From JAVVHH01 sp963835135 (GTDB taxonomy: Bacteria; Pseudomonadota; Alphaproteobacteria; Acetobacterales; Acetobacteraceae): 64,000 nt of DNA. The notes under the pieces are model-generated. The model made no database searches, had not been told where the DNA came from, and saw nothing but the letters and a program-made list of their open reading frames with translations. Both the position numbers and the translations under genes were made by a program. The stretch spans positions 186,001-250,000 of the forward strand of contig CAWIEF010000006.1 of the NCBI GenBank assembly GCA_963835135.1, given 5' to 3'. Shown here in pieces: positions 49,957 to 57,722 of the stretch. Every line of letters begins with the position of its first letter. Position 1 is the stretch's first letter.

Positions 49957-51741
49957 TTAGCTGCCGAGCCGTTCGGCGATGTCGTGGAACAGCCTGGCCG
50001 GAAGCGTGCTGCCGGTGACGCCCCGGGTCGGACGGTCGTCGTCGTTGCCTAGCCAGACCCCGATGATCGTCGACCCGGCCTCTCCGATGAACCAAGCATC
50101 GCGGTAATCCTGCGTCGTCCCCGTCTTGCCGGCGACGAACCGACCCGGGACCGCCGCCGCCCGGCCGCTGCCGCGCGCGATGACGGCGGCGAGCATCGCC
50201 CGCATCTGGCCTGCCCGTTCCGCGTCCACGACCCGGACCGGGCCCCCGCGATCGAGCGGGACGGGCCGTCCGTCCGCCTCGATCCGGTCGATCCCGCTGG
50301 GGTGGACGCGGATTCCGCCGTTCAGCAGTCCGGCATACGCCGCCACCATATCGATCAGGCGGACCTCGCCGGTGCCGAGTGCCAGCGACAGATTGTCCGG
50401 CATCGCCCCAGTCACGCCCAGGCGCCGCGCCACCTCGGCTGCCGCCCGCGGGCCGCCGGAGGCTTGCAGCAGCCGCACCGATACGGTGTTCAGCGACTGC
50501 GCGAGCGCGTCCTCAAGCGTGACCTCGCCACGATACGCTCCGTCGAAATTCTGCGGGCTCCAGCCGCCGATGCGCAACGCCGCATCCAGCACCCGGTCAC
50601 TGGGCTGCATCCCGTGTTCGAGTGCTGCCAGCCAGACGAACGGCTTGAAGGCCGAGCCAGGTTGCCGCTGCGCCGCCACCGCCCGGTTGAACCCGCCGGC
50701 ACGGTAATCCCGCCCGCCCACCATGGCCCGCACCGCGCCCGTCGCCGCGTCGAGCGCGACCACCGCACCTTGCCCAACCCCGGCCAACGCTCCAGGCCCA
50801 TCCAACAGAGCGGCGAGCTTCGTCTCGGCCACCGATTGCAGCCGCGCGTCCAACGAGGTGTGCAGCACCGCATCAGCGCCGGCCGGCACCAGCGTCTGCG
50901 ACTCCTCGGCGACCCAATCGGCGAACCAGCCCGAGACTGCGGGCGGCGGCGCGACGATCGTGGCGGCCGAGGCGGCGGCGCCCTGCTCTTTGGTGATGGC
51001 GCCGGTCTCGACCATGGCCGCCAGCACCTCGCGCCCGCGCGCCGCGGCGGCAGCCGGGTCGGCGCGCGGATTGAACCGCGAGGGCGCTCGCGGCAGCCCG
51101 GCGATCACCGCGCTCTGCCACAGCGAAGCCTTGCGGGCCGAAACCCCGAAATAGAGCCGCGATGCTGCGTCCACCCCCCAGGCGCCGCTGCCGAGATAGA
51201 CGCGGTTGAGCCAGATCTCGAGGATTTCCTGCTTACTGAAGCTGTGTTCCAGCCACAGCGTGAGCATCAGCTCCTGCACCTTGCGCCGGAATGTGCGTGC
51301 GTTGGTCAGGAAGAGCGTCTTGGCGACCTGTTGCGTCAAGGTCGAGCCGCCCTGCACCAGGCGCCCGGACCGCAGGTTGACGACCGCCGCGCGGACGATG
51401 CCGACCGGGTCGAGGCCGAAATGGTGGTAGAAGCGTCGGTCCTCGACGGCGACGGCCGCCTCCGGCAGCCAGCGCGGGATTTGCGATAGCCGGAGTGGCT
51501 CGCCGACGATGTCGCCGTAGGTGGCGAACACGTGCCCGCTCCGGTCCTCCAGCGAGAGGCCTGGCAGCCGGGCGGCATCGAGCGCGGTCTCCGGCCGCGG
51601 CAAGTCTCGCGCGAACCAGATCAGGACGGCGCCGATCGCCAACACGCCCCAGATCGAGACGATCAGCAGGACCCGCGTCAGCCTCCAGATCAGGCGGCGC
51701 CGCCGCGGAACCGGTGCGGATTGCGACGCTACCGGAAACAC
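49957..51741 (-). CDS. Bifunctional penicillin-binding protein, PBP1A type
   Basis: A class A PBP of about 594 residues that polymerises and cross-links peptidoglycan. One transmembrane anchor (about 22-45) precedes the GT51 glycosyltransferase domain (EDRRFYHHFGLDPVGI, GGSTLTQQVAKTLFL, KEL-like helix KQEILEIWLNRVYLGSGAWG) and the transpeptidase domain with SxxK (GSAFKPF), SxN (SLNT) and KTGTT. The start is uncertain: GTG 51741 is the only usual start upstream of the basic region, lies 13 bases inside the protease gene and has no clear ribosome-binding site. It is shorter than classical PBP1a and lacks an OB insert. Confidence 0.92.
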   Translation of the reverse strand: MFPVASQSAPVPRRRRLIWRLTRVLLIVSIWGVLAIGAVLIWFARDLPRPETALDAARLPGLSLEDRSGHVFATYGDIVGEPLRLSQIPRWLPEAAVAVEDRRFYHHFGLDPVGIVRAAVVNLRSGRLVQGGSTLTQQVAKTLFLTNARTFRRKVQELMLTLWLEHSFSKQEILEIWLNRVYLGSGAWGVDAASRLYFGVSARKASLWQSAVIAGLPRAPSRFNPRADPAAAAARGREVLAAMVETGAITKEQGAAASAATIVAPPPAVSGWFADWVAEESQTLVPAGADAVLHTSLDARLQSVAETKLAALLDGPGALAGVGQGAVVALDAATGAVRAMVGGRDYRAGGFNRAVAAQRQPGSAFKPFVWLAALEHGMQPSDRVLDAALRIGGWSPQNFDGAYRGEVTLEDALAQSLNTVSVRLLQASGGPRAAAEVARRLGVTGAMPDNLSLALGTGEVRLIDMVAAYAGLLNGGIRVHPSGIDRIEADGRPVPLDRGGPVRVVDAERAGQMRAMLAAVIARGSGRAAAVPGRFVAGKTGTTQDYRDAWFIGEAGSTIIGVWLGNDDDRPTRGVTGSTLPARLFHDIAERLGS

Positions 51742-52568
51742 TGGAGATAGACCGTCGACGGATTGGCGATGGCGTCGATCTCGTCGGCGCGCTTCTCCGG
51801 ACCGATGCTCGGCGCTACCCCGGGTTGGATGGCGTTGGCCCGCAAGAACGCGAGCGCCTCGCTGCCCTTGACCGCGAAGTTGACGTTCTGCGGGATGTCG
51901 CCGCCGGTCATCTCCGCCACCCGCGCCGCATTCAGCTTGGAGACGACCACGCCGATGACGTGCCCCTGGCTGTCGAACAACGGACCGCCGGAGTTGCCGG
52001 GCTGCACGGCGGCGCTGATCTGATAGTTGGCCGGATTGTCGCGTAGCCCGGCCAACGCGTTGATGTTTCCGGTCGTCAGCGTCGGGCCGGAGGACAGCAA
52101 TCCGGAGAGCGGAAAACCATAGGTGATGACGCTTTCGCCGCGCCGGACCGGTGGCGTCTCGCGGAAGACGAGGGCCGGCCCGGCTGGCTTGTCGGTGCTC
52201 AGCAGGGCCAAGTCGCGGTCGCGGTCGGCGGCGATGAGCTTGGCCGGCATCCGTGTCCCGGCAGCATCGCGGGCCACGATCCGCTCGCACGCGGCGACGA
52301 CATGCCGGTTGGTGAGCAGACGCTTGTCGGCGACCACGAAGCCGGTGCCGCTGTCGAACCCGCGGTCGAACGGGGCTTCGGCCGGGTCTCGCGGGATCGG
52401 GGTTCCGTCCCACGGCACGCCGAGCGGCGGCGGCTTACCCTGCGGCACGCCCGACGCCGGCGGTCGCTTTTGCGCGGCAGCAGGAAGGCCGCTCCCAAAA
52501 GCGCAACCGACGGCGCATGCCAGAATCGCTGCCGGAAGCGGGAGCCGCATGGGCCGGACCATGCGCAT
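51729..52568 (-). CDS. Exported trypsin-like serine protease
   Basis: A 279-residue S1-family protease of the short, PDZ-less kind. A signal peptide (about 1-32, cleavage near LPAAAQ) and a Pro-rich linker precede the protease domain, with the triad H89 (TNRHVV), D119 (DRDRDLALL) and S193 (QPGNSGGPLFD). It should act in the periplasm; substrate unknown. It is followed, with a 13-base overlap, by the PBP gene, so it may take part in envelope maintenance, which is an inference from operon position. Confidence 0.9.
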   Translation of the reverse strand: MRMVRPMRLPLPAAILACAVGCAFGSGLPAAAQKRPPASGVPQGKPPPLGVPWDGTPIPRDPAEAPFDRGFDSGTGFVVADKRLLTNRHVVAACERIVARDAAGTRMPAKLIAADRDRDLALLSTDKPAGPALVFRETPPVRRGESVITYGFPLSGLLSSGPTLTTGNINALAGLRDNPANYQISAAVQPGNSGGPLFDSQGHVIGVVVSKLNAARVAEMTGGDIPQNVNFAVKGSEALAFLRANAIQPGVAPSIGPEKRADEIDAIANPSTVYLQCFR

Positions 52569-52628
52569 CCCGCCCTTGCCGCGTCAACGCCGCACCTCCA
52601 AGATCGCGCGCAACAGATTGGAGCCGGG

Positions 52629-53549
52629 ATGCGCGGGTTGTTTTTGGACGCAGGTGACGAGTTGGCGAGCATCTTCGAGGCCGTGTCCCGCCCCGGCGAT
52701 CCGCCGATCACGGTCAACAAGCAGGAACTAGTCGAGCCCGCCGACCTGCCGCGCCTGCTCGCCGGCTATGATTTCATGCTCGACGACCACAGCACCTTGC
52801 CGGTCGACGCGATGCGCGCCTGCACCGGCTTGCGGCACGTCATCTTTCTCGGCACCGGCGCGCGCAGCTACATGGACCCGGAGGCGCTGGCCGAACTCGG
52901 CATCACCGTGCACACCATCCGCGGCTACGGCGACACCGCGGTCGCCGAGCACGCAATCGCGCTGATGTGGGCGGCGGCCCGAGGCCTGTCGGTCATGGAT
53001 CGCGGGATGCGCGCGGGCCAGTGGCCGCGGATGGAGGGAATGCAGCTCACCGGCAAGACACTCGGGCTCGTCGGCTTCGGCGGCATCGCGGCGGAGGTGG
53101 CGCGCATTGCCTCGGGTGGCGGAATGCGCGTGCTGGCGTGGAACCGGTCGCCGCGGCGGGCCCCGAACGTCGAGTTCGTCCCGCTCGAGCGCGTGCTGGC
53201 CGAGAGCCACGTGGTCTCGCTGCACTTGTTGCTGACCGACGAAACGCGGGGTTTCCTCGGGGCCGAGCGGCTGGCGCACATGCGGCCGGGCGCGATTTTG
53301 GTCAACACGGCCCGCGGCGCCGTGGTGGACGAGGCGGCGATGATTGACGCCTTGCGCTCGGGCCGCCTGGGCCATGCGGCGCTGGACGTGTTCGACGTGG
53401 AGCCGCTCCCGCCGGGTCACGCGCTGGCGGCGCTGGAAAACGTGACGCTGTCGGCCCACAGCGCCTTCCGCACGCCCGAGGCGAGCGAAAATCTGATCCG
53501 CCGCGCGCTCGACATCGCCTGCCAGGTTTCCGAGGCCGCGCCAGCTTGA
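52629..53549 (+). CDS. D-isomer 2-hydroxyacid dehydrogenase family protein
   Basis: A 306-residue NAD(P)-dependent dehydrogenase. ATG 52629 follows GGAG by five bases. The dinucleotide fold is seen in KTLGLVGFGGIAAEVARIA, and the family catalytic residues fit R in LVNTARGAVVDE, E in the DVFDVEPLPPGHAL region and H in TLSAHSAFRTPEA. Substrate candidates are D-lactate, glyoxylate, hydroxypyruvate or phosphoglycerate, without means to choose. It is divergent from the protease gene across 60 bases and precedes tRNA-Leu by 15 bases. Confidence 0.9.
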   Translation: MRGLFLDAGDELASIFEAVSRPGDPPITVNKQELVEPADLPRLLAGYDFMLDDHSTLPVDAMRACTGLRHVIFLGTGARSYMDPEALAELGITVHTIRGYGDTAVAEHAIALMWAAARGLSVMDRGMRAGQWPRMEGMQLTGKTLGLVGFGGIAAEVARIASGGGMRVLAWNRSPRRAPNVEFVPLERVLAESHVVSLHLLLTDETRGFLGAERLAHMRPGAILVNTARGAVVDEAAMIDALRSGRLGHAALDVFDVEPLPPGHALAALENVTLSAHSAFRTPEASENLIRRALDIACQVSEAAPA

Positions 53550-53564
53550 TACAAGCCGGGCTGT

Positions 53565-53650
53565 GCCCGCCTGGCGGAATTGGTAGACGCAGCGGACTTA
53601 AAATCCGACGTCCGTGACAGGGCTTGCCGGTTCGAGTCCGGCGGCGGGCA
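53565..53650 (+). tRNA. tRNA-Leu (anticodon UAA)
   Basis: The acceptor strands GCCCGCC (53565-53571) and GGCGGGC (53643-53649) pair fully and A 53650 is the discriminator base typical of leucine tRNAs. The anticodon loop CTTAAAA (53597-53603) gives anticodon TAA at 53599-53601, reading UUA and UUG. A long variable arm (about 53606-53623) and a T-arm with GGTTCGAGTCC complete a class II tRNA. CCA is not encoded. No integrated element is seen at its 3' end. Confidence 0.97.
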
Positions 53651-53667
53651 GCAGATTGCGCGAGGCG

Positions 53668-54078
53668 TCAGGCCGTGAAGCGGATGGCTTGGGCGCCCTG
53701 CCACAGCGTCATCTTGCCGAGCGGCACGAGGTTCTCCAGGCCCTCGACCAGCGTCAGGAAGTGGTTGCCCGAGAGCTGGCCGGCTTTGCTCGCGAAACAT
53801 ACGGGGCCGTAGGCGAGCAGGATCTCCGTTTCGCTCACGCCACCCGGATAAAGAATGATCTGACCCGGCGCGGGGAAGCTCGTATTGTTCTCGTAGCCGA
53901 GGCCGAGATCGAGGTCGCCCAGAGGAATCCAGCACCCCTCGCCGCTCCAGCGCACATGGATGATCCGTTCCTCATAGGGCAGCAGGGTGCGGAACCGGGC
54001 GCACGTCTTGGGGGCCAGCGCGTCTTCGAAGCGGGCCCGGAAGGTGAACGGTCCTGCGGTGATGGTGATCAGATCCAT
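53668..54078 (-). CDS. DUF3830 family protein (cyclophilin-like fold)
   Basis: A 136-residue cytosolic protein matching DUF3830: FTFRARFEDALAPKTCARFRTLLPY, HVRWSGEGCWIPLGDLDLGLGYEN, QIILYPGGVSETEILLAYG and FASKAGQLSGNHF. The family has a cyclophilin-like beta barrel and is often found beside amidohydrolases, amidases or pyrimidine/hydantoin catabolism genes, but its role is not known to me. ATG 54078 starts the domain; frames further upstream belong to the divergent small gene region. Confidence 0.85.
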   Translation of the reverse strand: MDLITITAGPFTFRARFEDALAPKTCARFRTLLPYEERIIHVRWSGEGCWIPLGDLDLGLGYENNTSFPAPGQIILYPGGVSETEILLAYGPVCFASKAGQLSGNHFLTLVEGLENLVPLGKMTLWQGAQAIRFTA

Positions 54079-54151
54079 CGTGCGAGTGTATGGATCAGCC
54101 GATCGTGCATGACCATATCGTCCTGTGATACGCTCGGGCAGGAGAGGTGTG

Positions 54152-54346
54152 ATGCCGGCAAAGAGCAAGCAGTCGACAGGGGCCGCCGAGAAGGAGCCAT
54201 CCGTCAGGAAACGCAAGCCGACCGTCGCCCGTGCGCAAATGGTTGATCGATCCAAAACCGACCTGAATCAGCAATGGGAGCAGATCAGAGTGCGCGGCGA
54301 AGAGATCAGCGCCGACATAAAGATGTTGCTCGCCCGGCTCAGCTAA
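54152..54346 (+). CDS. Small basic protein of unknown function
   Basis: A 64-residue protein, unrecognised. ATG 54152 follows AGGAGAGG at good spacing. A lysine- and arginine-rich N-terminal half (MPAKSKQSTGAAEKEPSVRKRKP) leads to an amphipathic helix (QWEQIRVRGEEISADIKMLLARL). It is the first of three small co-directional genes (54152-54834). It could be a nucleic-acid-binding or scaffold peptide; nothing more can be said. Confidence 0.6.
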   Translation: MPAKSKQSTGAAEKEPSVRKRKPTVARAQMVDRSKTDLNQQWEQIRVRGEEISADIKMLLARLS

Positions 54347-54356
54347 TCACGCGTCA

Positions 54357-54506
54357 GTGTCGGAACGAACGTCGTTTGCCGAAGTGAGCCAGGCTGTCGT
54401 CGCTGTCAGGGTGTTACAGCAACAGGTGGCCGATCTGACGGACGCCGTGAAGCTACTGACCAAGCGGCTCGAAGCCGTCGAACAATCGATGGCGCGCCGT
54501 GGTTGA
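54357..54506 (+). CDS. 49-aa coiled-coil protein of unknown function
   Basis: A short frame from GTG 54357 to TGA 54504-54506. Its sequence is almost one continuous heptad-like helix (FAEVSQAVVAVRVLQQQVAD, then LTDAVKLLTKRLEAVEQSMA), with Val/Leu at regular a/d spacing, which is unlikely for a random frame. It begins ten bases after the previous gene and overlaps the next GTG by eight bases. There is no obvious ribosome-binding site, so translation may be coupled. A small coiled coil beside a membrane protein is the main reason to keep it. Confidence 0.55.
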   Translation: MSERTSFAEVSQAVVAVRVLQQQVADLTDAVKLLTKRLEAVEQSMARRG

Positions 54507-54834
54507 ACCCAACCCGCGCTGGCCGCCCGGCGTTCAACCGATGGTCGTGCAGGACCTCGAACGTCTCGGGACCGACAAGGACAACCGCCTGTATTGGGAT
54601 GGCAAGCTCGTGCGAATGCCATTCACCTTGACGACGCCGCAATCCATCCTGGCACTGCTGGCCGCCCTGGCCTCGATCGCCACGATCTTCACCGGGTTGA
54701 ACAACGCCTCCCTCTTCCTGTGCGCGCGCGATATCCATTGGCTCGGCTGCCCGCCGGCCCAGGTCGCCCCACCGCCGACGCAAAATCCTAGACGATCCCT
54801 TCGGACGCCAACGCTTCGATCGCGTCCGGCGTGA
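54499..54834 (+). CDS. Small single-pass membrane protein of unknown function
   Basis: A 111-residue protein starting at GTG 54499. A soluble N-terminal part with GTDKDNRLYWDGKLVRMPF precedes a hydrophobic stretch (about 50-72, SILALLAALASIATIFTGL) and a short Cys-containing region (LFLCARDIHWLGCPPA). The DGRLYWDGKPV-like motif before a membrane helix is one I have seen in small uncharacterised proteins of Proteobacteria. The last 15 residues overlap the 3' end of the CoA-transferase gene on the other strand (54788-54834). Confidence 0.58.
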   Translation: MVEPNPRWPPGVQPMVVQDLERLGTDKDNRLYWDGKLVRMPFTLTTPQSILALLAALASIATIFTGLNNASLFLCARDIHWLGCPPAQVAPPPTQNPRRSLRTPTLRSRPA

Positions 54835-56023
54835 GGCCGAGCCATCCCTGCAAGACGTCGTGCGTGTCCGCGCCCAGGGCCGGCGGCGGGTGGCGGTAGG
54901 TGACCGGCGTTTCGGACAGGCGGACCGGGTTGGCGACGAGCTGAAGGGCGACGCCATCGCGTTCCATCGCGTGTTGCACGCCGCGGGCCTGGACGTGCGG
55001 GTCGGCGAAGACTTGGTCGAGGCTGTTGATGGGTCCGCAGGGAACGCCTCTGCTCTCGAACACGCCGACCCACTCGGCGGTGGTGCGCGTCCGCGTCGCG
55101 TCGGCCAGCGCCGGGACCAGCGTGTCGCGATTGGCGATGCGGGCGGTGTTGCCGACGTAACGCGCATCGGTGGCCAGGTCAGGGCGGCCGAGCGCGTTGC
55201 ACAAGCGAGTAAACTGGCCGTCATTGCCGACCGCGATGATGACGTCGCCGTCGGCGGTCGGGAAATCCTGGTATGGAACGACATTGGGATGCGCGTTGCC
55301 CATCCGCTGCGGCGCCACGCCGGAGAACAGGTAGTTCATCGTCTGATTGGCCAGGCTCGCGATCCCGACGTCGAGCAGGGCGAGGTCGATGTGCTGGCCC
55401 ACCCCGGTCCGGTCGCGATGGGCGAGGGCGGCCAGGATCGCGGTCGTGGCGTAGAGCCCGGTCAGCACGTCGGTCACCGCGACGCCCACCTTCTGCGGTC
55501 CGGCGCCGGGCTCCCCATCGCGCTTGCCCGTGATGCTCATCAGGCCGCCCATGCCCTGGACCAGGAAATCGTAGCCGGCGCGGGGCGCGTAGGGCCCGGT
55601 CTGGCCGAAGCCGGTGATCGAACAATAGACCAGCCCGGGATGCTCGGCACTCAGGGCAGCATAGTCGAGCCCGTAACCGGCGAGGCCGCCGAGCTTGAAG
55701 TTCTCGATGACGACGTCGCATTCCCGGGCCAGCTCGCGGACGAGGCGCTGGCCCTCGGCTTTGGTGAAATCGATGGTGACCGATCGCTTGTTGCGGTTGG
55801 CGCAAAAGAAATAGGCGGCATCGGCGCCGTCGCTGCCATCGGCGGTTTTGACGTAAGGCGGCCCCCAGGTCCGGGTGTCGTCGCCAGTGCCGGGTCGCTC
55901 GACCTTGATCACTTCGGCGCCGTAGTCGCCGAGGAGCTGACCGGCCCAGGGCCCGGCCAGCACGCGGGACAGGTCGAGGACTTTGATATGGGCGAGTGGG
56001 CCCGCGCGGTTCGTCGATGCCAT
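54788..56023 (-). CDS. CaiB/BaiF-type CoA transferase (class III)
   Basis: A 411-residue class III CoA transferase that would move CoA between an acyl-CoA and a free acid. Family segments are KVLDLSRVLAGPWAGQLLGDYGAEVIKVE, YFFCANRNKRSVTIDF, VVIENFKLGGLAGYGLDY, CSITGFGQTGPYAPRAGYDFLVQGMGG and HIDLALLDVGIASLANQ, covering the catalytic aspartate region. The acid substrate is unknown. ATG 56023 begins MASTNRAGPLAHIKVLDL; longer in-frame starts overlap the divergent transporter gene. It faces the Dpp-type operon across a 100-base shared control region. Confidence 0.93.
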   Translation of the reverse strand: MASTNRAGPLAHIKVLDLSRVLAGPWAGQLLGDYGAEVIKVERPGTGDDTRTWGPPYVKTADGSDGADAAYFFCANRNKRSVTIDFTKAEGQRLVRELARECDVVIENFKLGGLAGYGLDYAALSAEHPGLVYCSITGFGQTGPYAPRAGYDFLVQGMGGLMSITGKRDGEPGAGPQKVGVAVTDVLTGLYATTAILAALAHRDRTGVGQHIDLALLDVGIASLANQTMNYLFSGVAPQRMGNAHPNVVPYQDFPTADGDVIIAVGNDGQFTRLCNALGRPDLATDARYVGNTARIANRDTLVPALADATRTRTTAEWVGVFESRGVPCGPINSLDQVFADPHVQARGVQHAMERDGVALQLVANPVRLSETPVTYRHPPPALGADTHDVLQGWLGLTPDAIEALASEGIV

Positions 56024-56032
56024 TCGCGCAGA

Positions 56033-56095
56033 GTGACGACAATCGGTCACGCTGGGTAGAGCGTGGTTTGACCAGCGGGGCCGCGCAGGTATCTT
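56033..56095 (+). promoter_or_regulatory. Promoter with overlapping palindromes before the Dpp-type operon
   Basis: TTGACC (56068-56073) and TATCTT (56090-56095) are 16 bases apart and lie about 30 bases before the start ATG. TGGT-TTG-ACCA (56064-56074) is a palindrome sitting on the -35 box, and GTGAC-N8-GTCAC (56033-56050) lies upstream, between the operon and the divergent CoA-transferase gene. The first palindrome resembles sites of GntR-type repressors; no regulator gene is adjacent. Confidence 0.5.
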
Positions 56096-56123
56096 GCCTC
56101 GTCGTCTCGTTAAGGAAATCGCC

Positions 56124-57722
56124 ATGCTGGATCGCCGCACTCTCCTCGGGGCCGTTGGCGCAAGCCCGCTGATCTGGACGTCGGCGTTCGAGACGGCGTT
56201 TGCAGACACCCCGAAGGACGTCGTCGTCATGGCGCTGCAAATCGACGACATGATCAGTTGCGATCCGCAGGAGAGCTTCGAGTTCAGCGGCAACGAGATT
56301 ACCGGCAACATCTACGAGAAGCTGATCCATCCCGATGTGAAGGATCCGACGAAGATCCTGCCGAAGCTCGCCGAAAAGTGGGAGACCTCGGCAGACGGGC
56401 TGACGACCACCTTCCATCTCGCCGCCAACCGCAAGTTCGCGTCCGGCAATCCGGTCACGGCCGAGGACGTGGTGTTCACCCTCACCCGCGCCGTTCTGCT
56501 GAACAAGGCGCCTGCGTTCATCATCAGCCAATTGGGCTTCACCAAGGACAACATCGCCGAGCGAATCACCGCGCCGGATGCCCGGACCGTGGTGCTCAAG
56601 CTCGGCGAGCAGTTCGCGCCGACCTTCCTGTTCTATTGCCTCTCGGCCAACGTGGGAGGCGTGGTCGACAAGAAGACCGTGATGTCTCACGAGCAAAACG
56701 GCGATCTCGGCAATGGCTGGTTGAAGACCAACAGCGCCGGGTCCGGGCCGTTCGCGCTGCGGGCCTGGCGGGCGAGCGAGTTGGTCGCACTCGACGCCAA
56801 CCCGAATGCGACCGTCCAGCCGAAGATCAAGCGCTTGCTGATCCTGCACCGTCCCGACTCGAGCGCCCAGCTTCTCGCGCTGCAAAAGGGCGACGTCGAC
56901 ATCGCCCGCAATTTGAGCCCCGAGCAGATCAAGACCGTTCAAGCCAATCCGGATTTTCTCACCGTTCAGGCCAGCAAAGCGGTGGTGCTGTTTCTGGCAA
57001 TGAACCAGAACAACCCGAACCTGGCCAAGCCGCAGGTTCGGCAAGCCATCAAATGGGCCATCGATTGCAAGTCGATCGCCACCAACATAACGCCCAATAT
57101 CTTCGTCGAGCAGCAAGCGTTCTTGCCCAAAGGCCTGCCCGGGGCCCTCACCGACCTGCCGTTCAGCAAGAACGTCGAAAAAGCCAAGGGTCTGATGAAG
57201 GAGGCTGGGGTCGAGGGCGGCTTCGAGCTCACGCTCGACTGCCAGAACGTCTCGCCCTACGCCGACATCGCGCAGGCGTTGCAGGCCGATCTCGGCGCCA
57301 TCGGGATCAAGCTCAACATCCTGCCGGCGGAGTTCCGGCAGGTGATCACCAAGACGAGGGCGCGCAAGCATGAACTCGCGCTGACGCGGTGGGGCTCCGA
57401 CTACATGGACCCAAACAGCAATGCGCAGACCTTCTGCGAGAACCTCGACAACGGCGACGACGCCCGCGACCGGACCCTGGCTTGGCGATCCAGTTGGCAG
57501 GACAAGCAGTTGACCGGGCGCTCGCAAGCGGCCGTTCGCGAGCAGGACGCGGAGGCGCGCGTGCGCGACTACGAACGCCTGCAGCGCGACCTGCAGGAGC
57601 AGGGCCCGTTCGCGATCATGCTGCAGCAGGTCGAGATCGCCGCGCTGCGCAAGGGCGTGGGCGGCATGCAGATCGGGCCGCTCTCCGACAGCACCAACTA
57701 CGCCGAGCTTCAGAAAGCTTGA
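56124..57722 (+). CDS. ABC transporter substrate-binding protein, peptide type (family 5), copy 2
   Basis: A 532-residue DppA/OppA-type protein. ATG 56124 follows AAGGA (56112-56116). The signal MLDRRTLLGAVGASPLIWTSAFETAFA is cut before DTPKD. IDDMISCDPQESFEFSGNEI, IYEKLIHPDVKDPTKILPKL and WGSDYMDPNSNAQTFCENLDN are close to copy 1 at 40502-42088 over the whole length. Here it heads a complete transporter operon: two permeases and two ATPases follow with one- to four-base overlaps. Ligands may be peptides or other small cationic or polar compounds. Confidence 0.94.
   Translation: MLDRRTLLGAVGASPLIWTSAFETAFADTPKDVVVMALQIDDMISCDPQESFEFSGNEITGNIYEKLIHPDVKDPTKILPKLAEKWETSADGLTTTFHLAANRKFASGNPVTAEDVVFTLTRAVLLNKAPAFIISQLGFTKDNIAERITAPDARTVVLKLGEQFAPTFLFYCLSANVGGVVDKKTVMSHEQNGDLGNGWLKTNSAGSGPFALRAWRASELVALDANPNATVQPKIKRLLILHRPDSSAQLLALQKGDVDIARNLSPEQIKTVQANPDFLTVQASKAVVLFLAMNQNNPNLAKPQVRQAIKWAIDCKSIATNITPNIFVEQQAFLPKGLPGALTDLPFSKNVEKAKGLMKEAGVEGGFELTLDCQNVSPYADIAQALQADLGAIGIKLNILPAEFRQVITKTRARKHELALTRWGSDYMDPNSNAQTFCENLDNGDDARDRTLAWRSSWQDKQLTGRSQAAVREQDAEARVRDYERLQRDLQEQGPFAIMLQQVEIAALRKGVGGMQIGPLSDSTNYAELQKA

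Noticed and set aside
53565..53667. Integration site at tRNA-Leu
   Set aside because: No integrase gene, no direct repeat of the tRNA 3' end and no change in base composition in the following genes.
56024..57527. Long minus-strand open frame over the copy 2 binding-protein gene
   Set aside because: It is antisense to a well-supported binding protein, has low-complexity Arg/Gly/Asp composition and runs into the CoA-transferase gene in a different frame.
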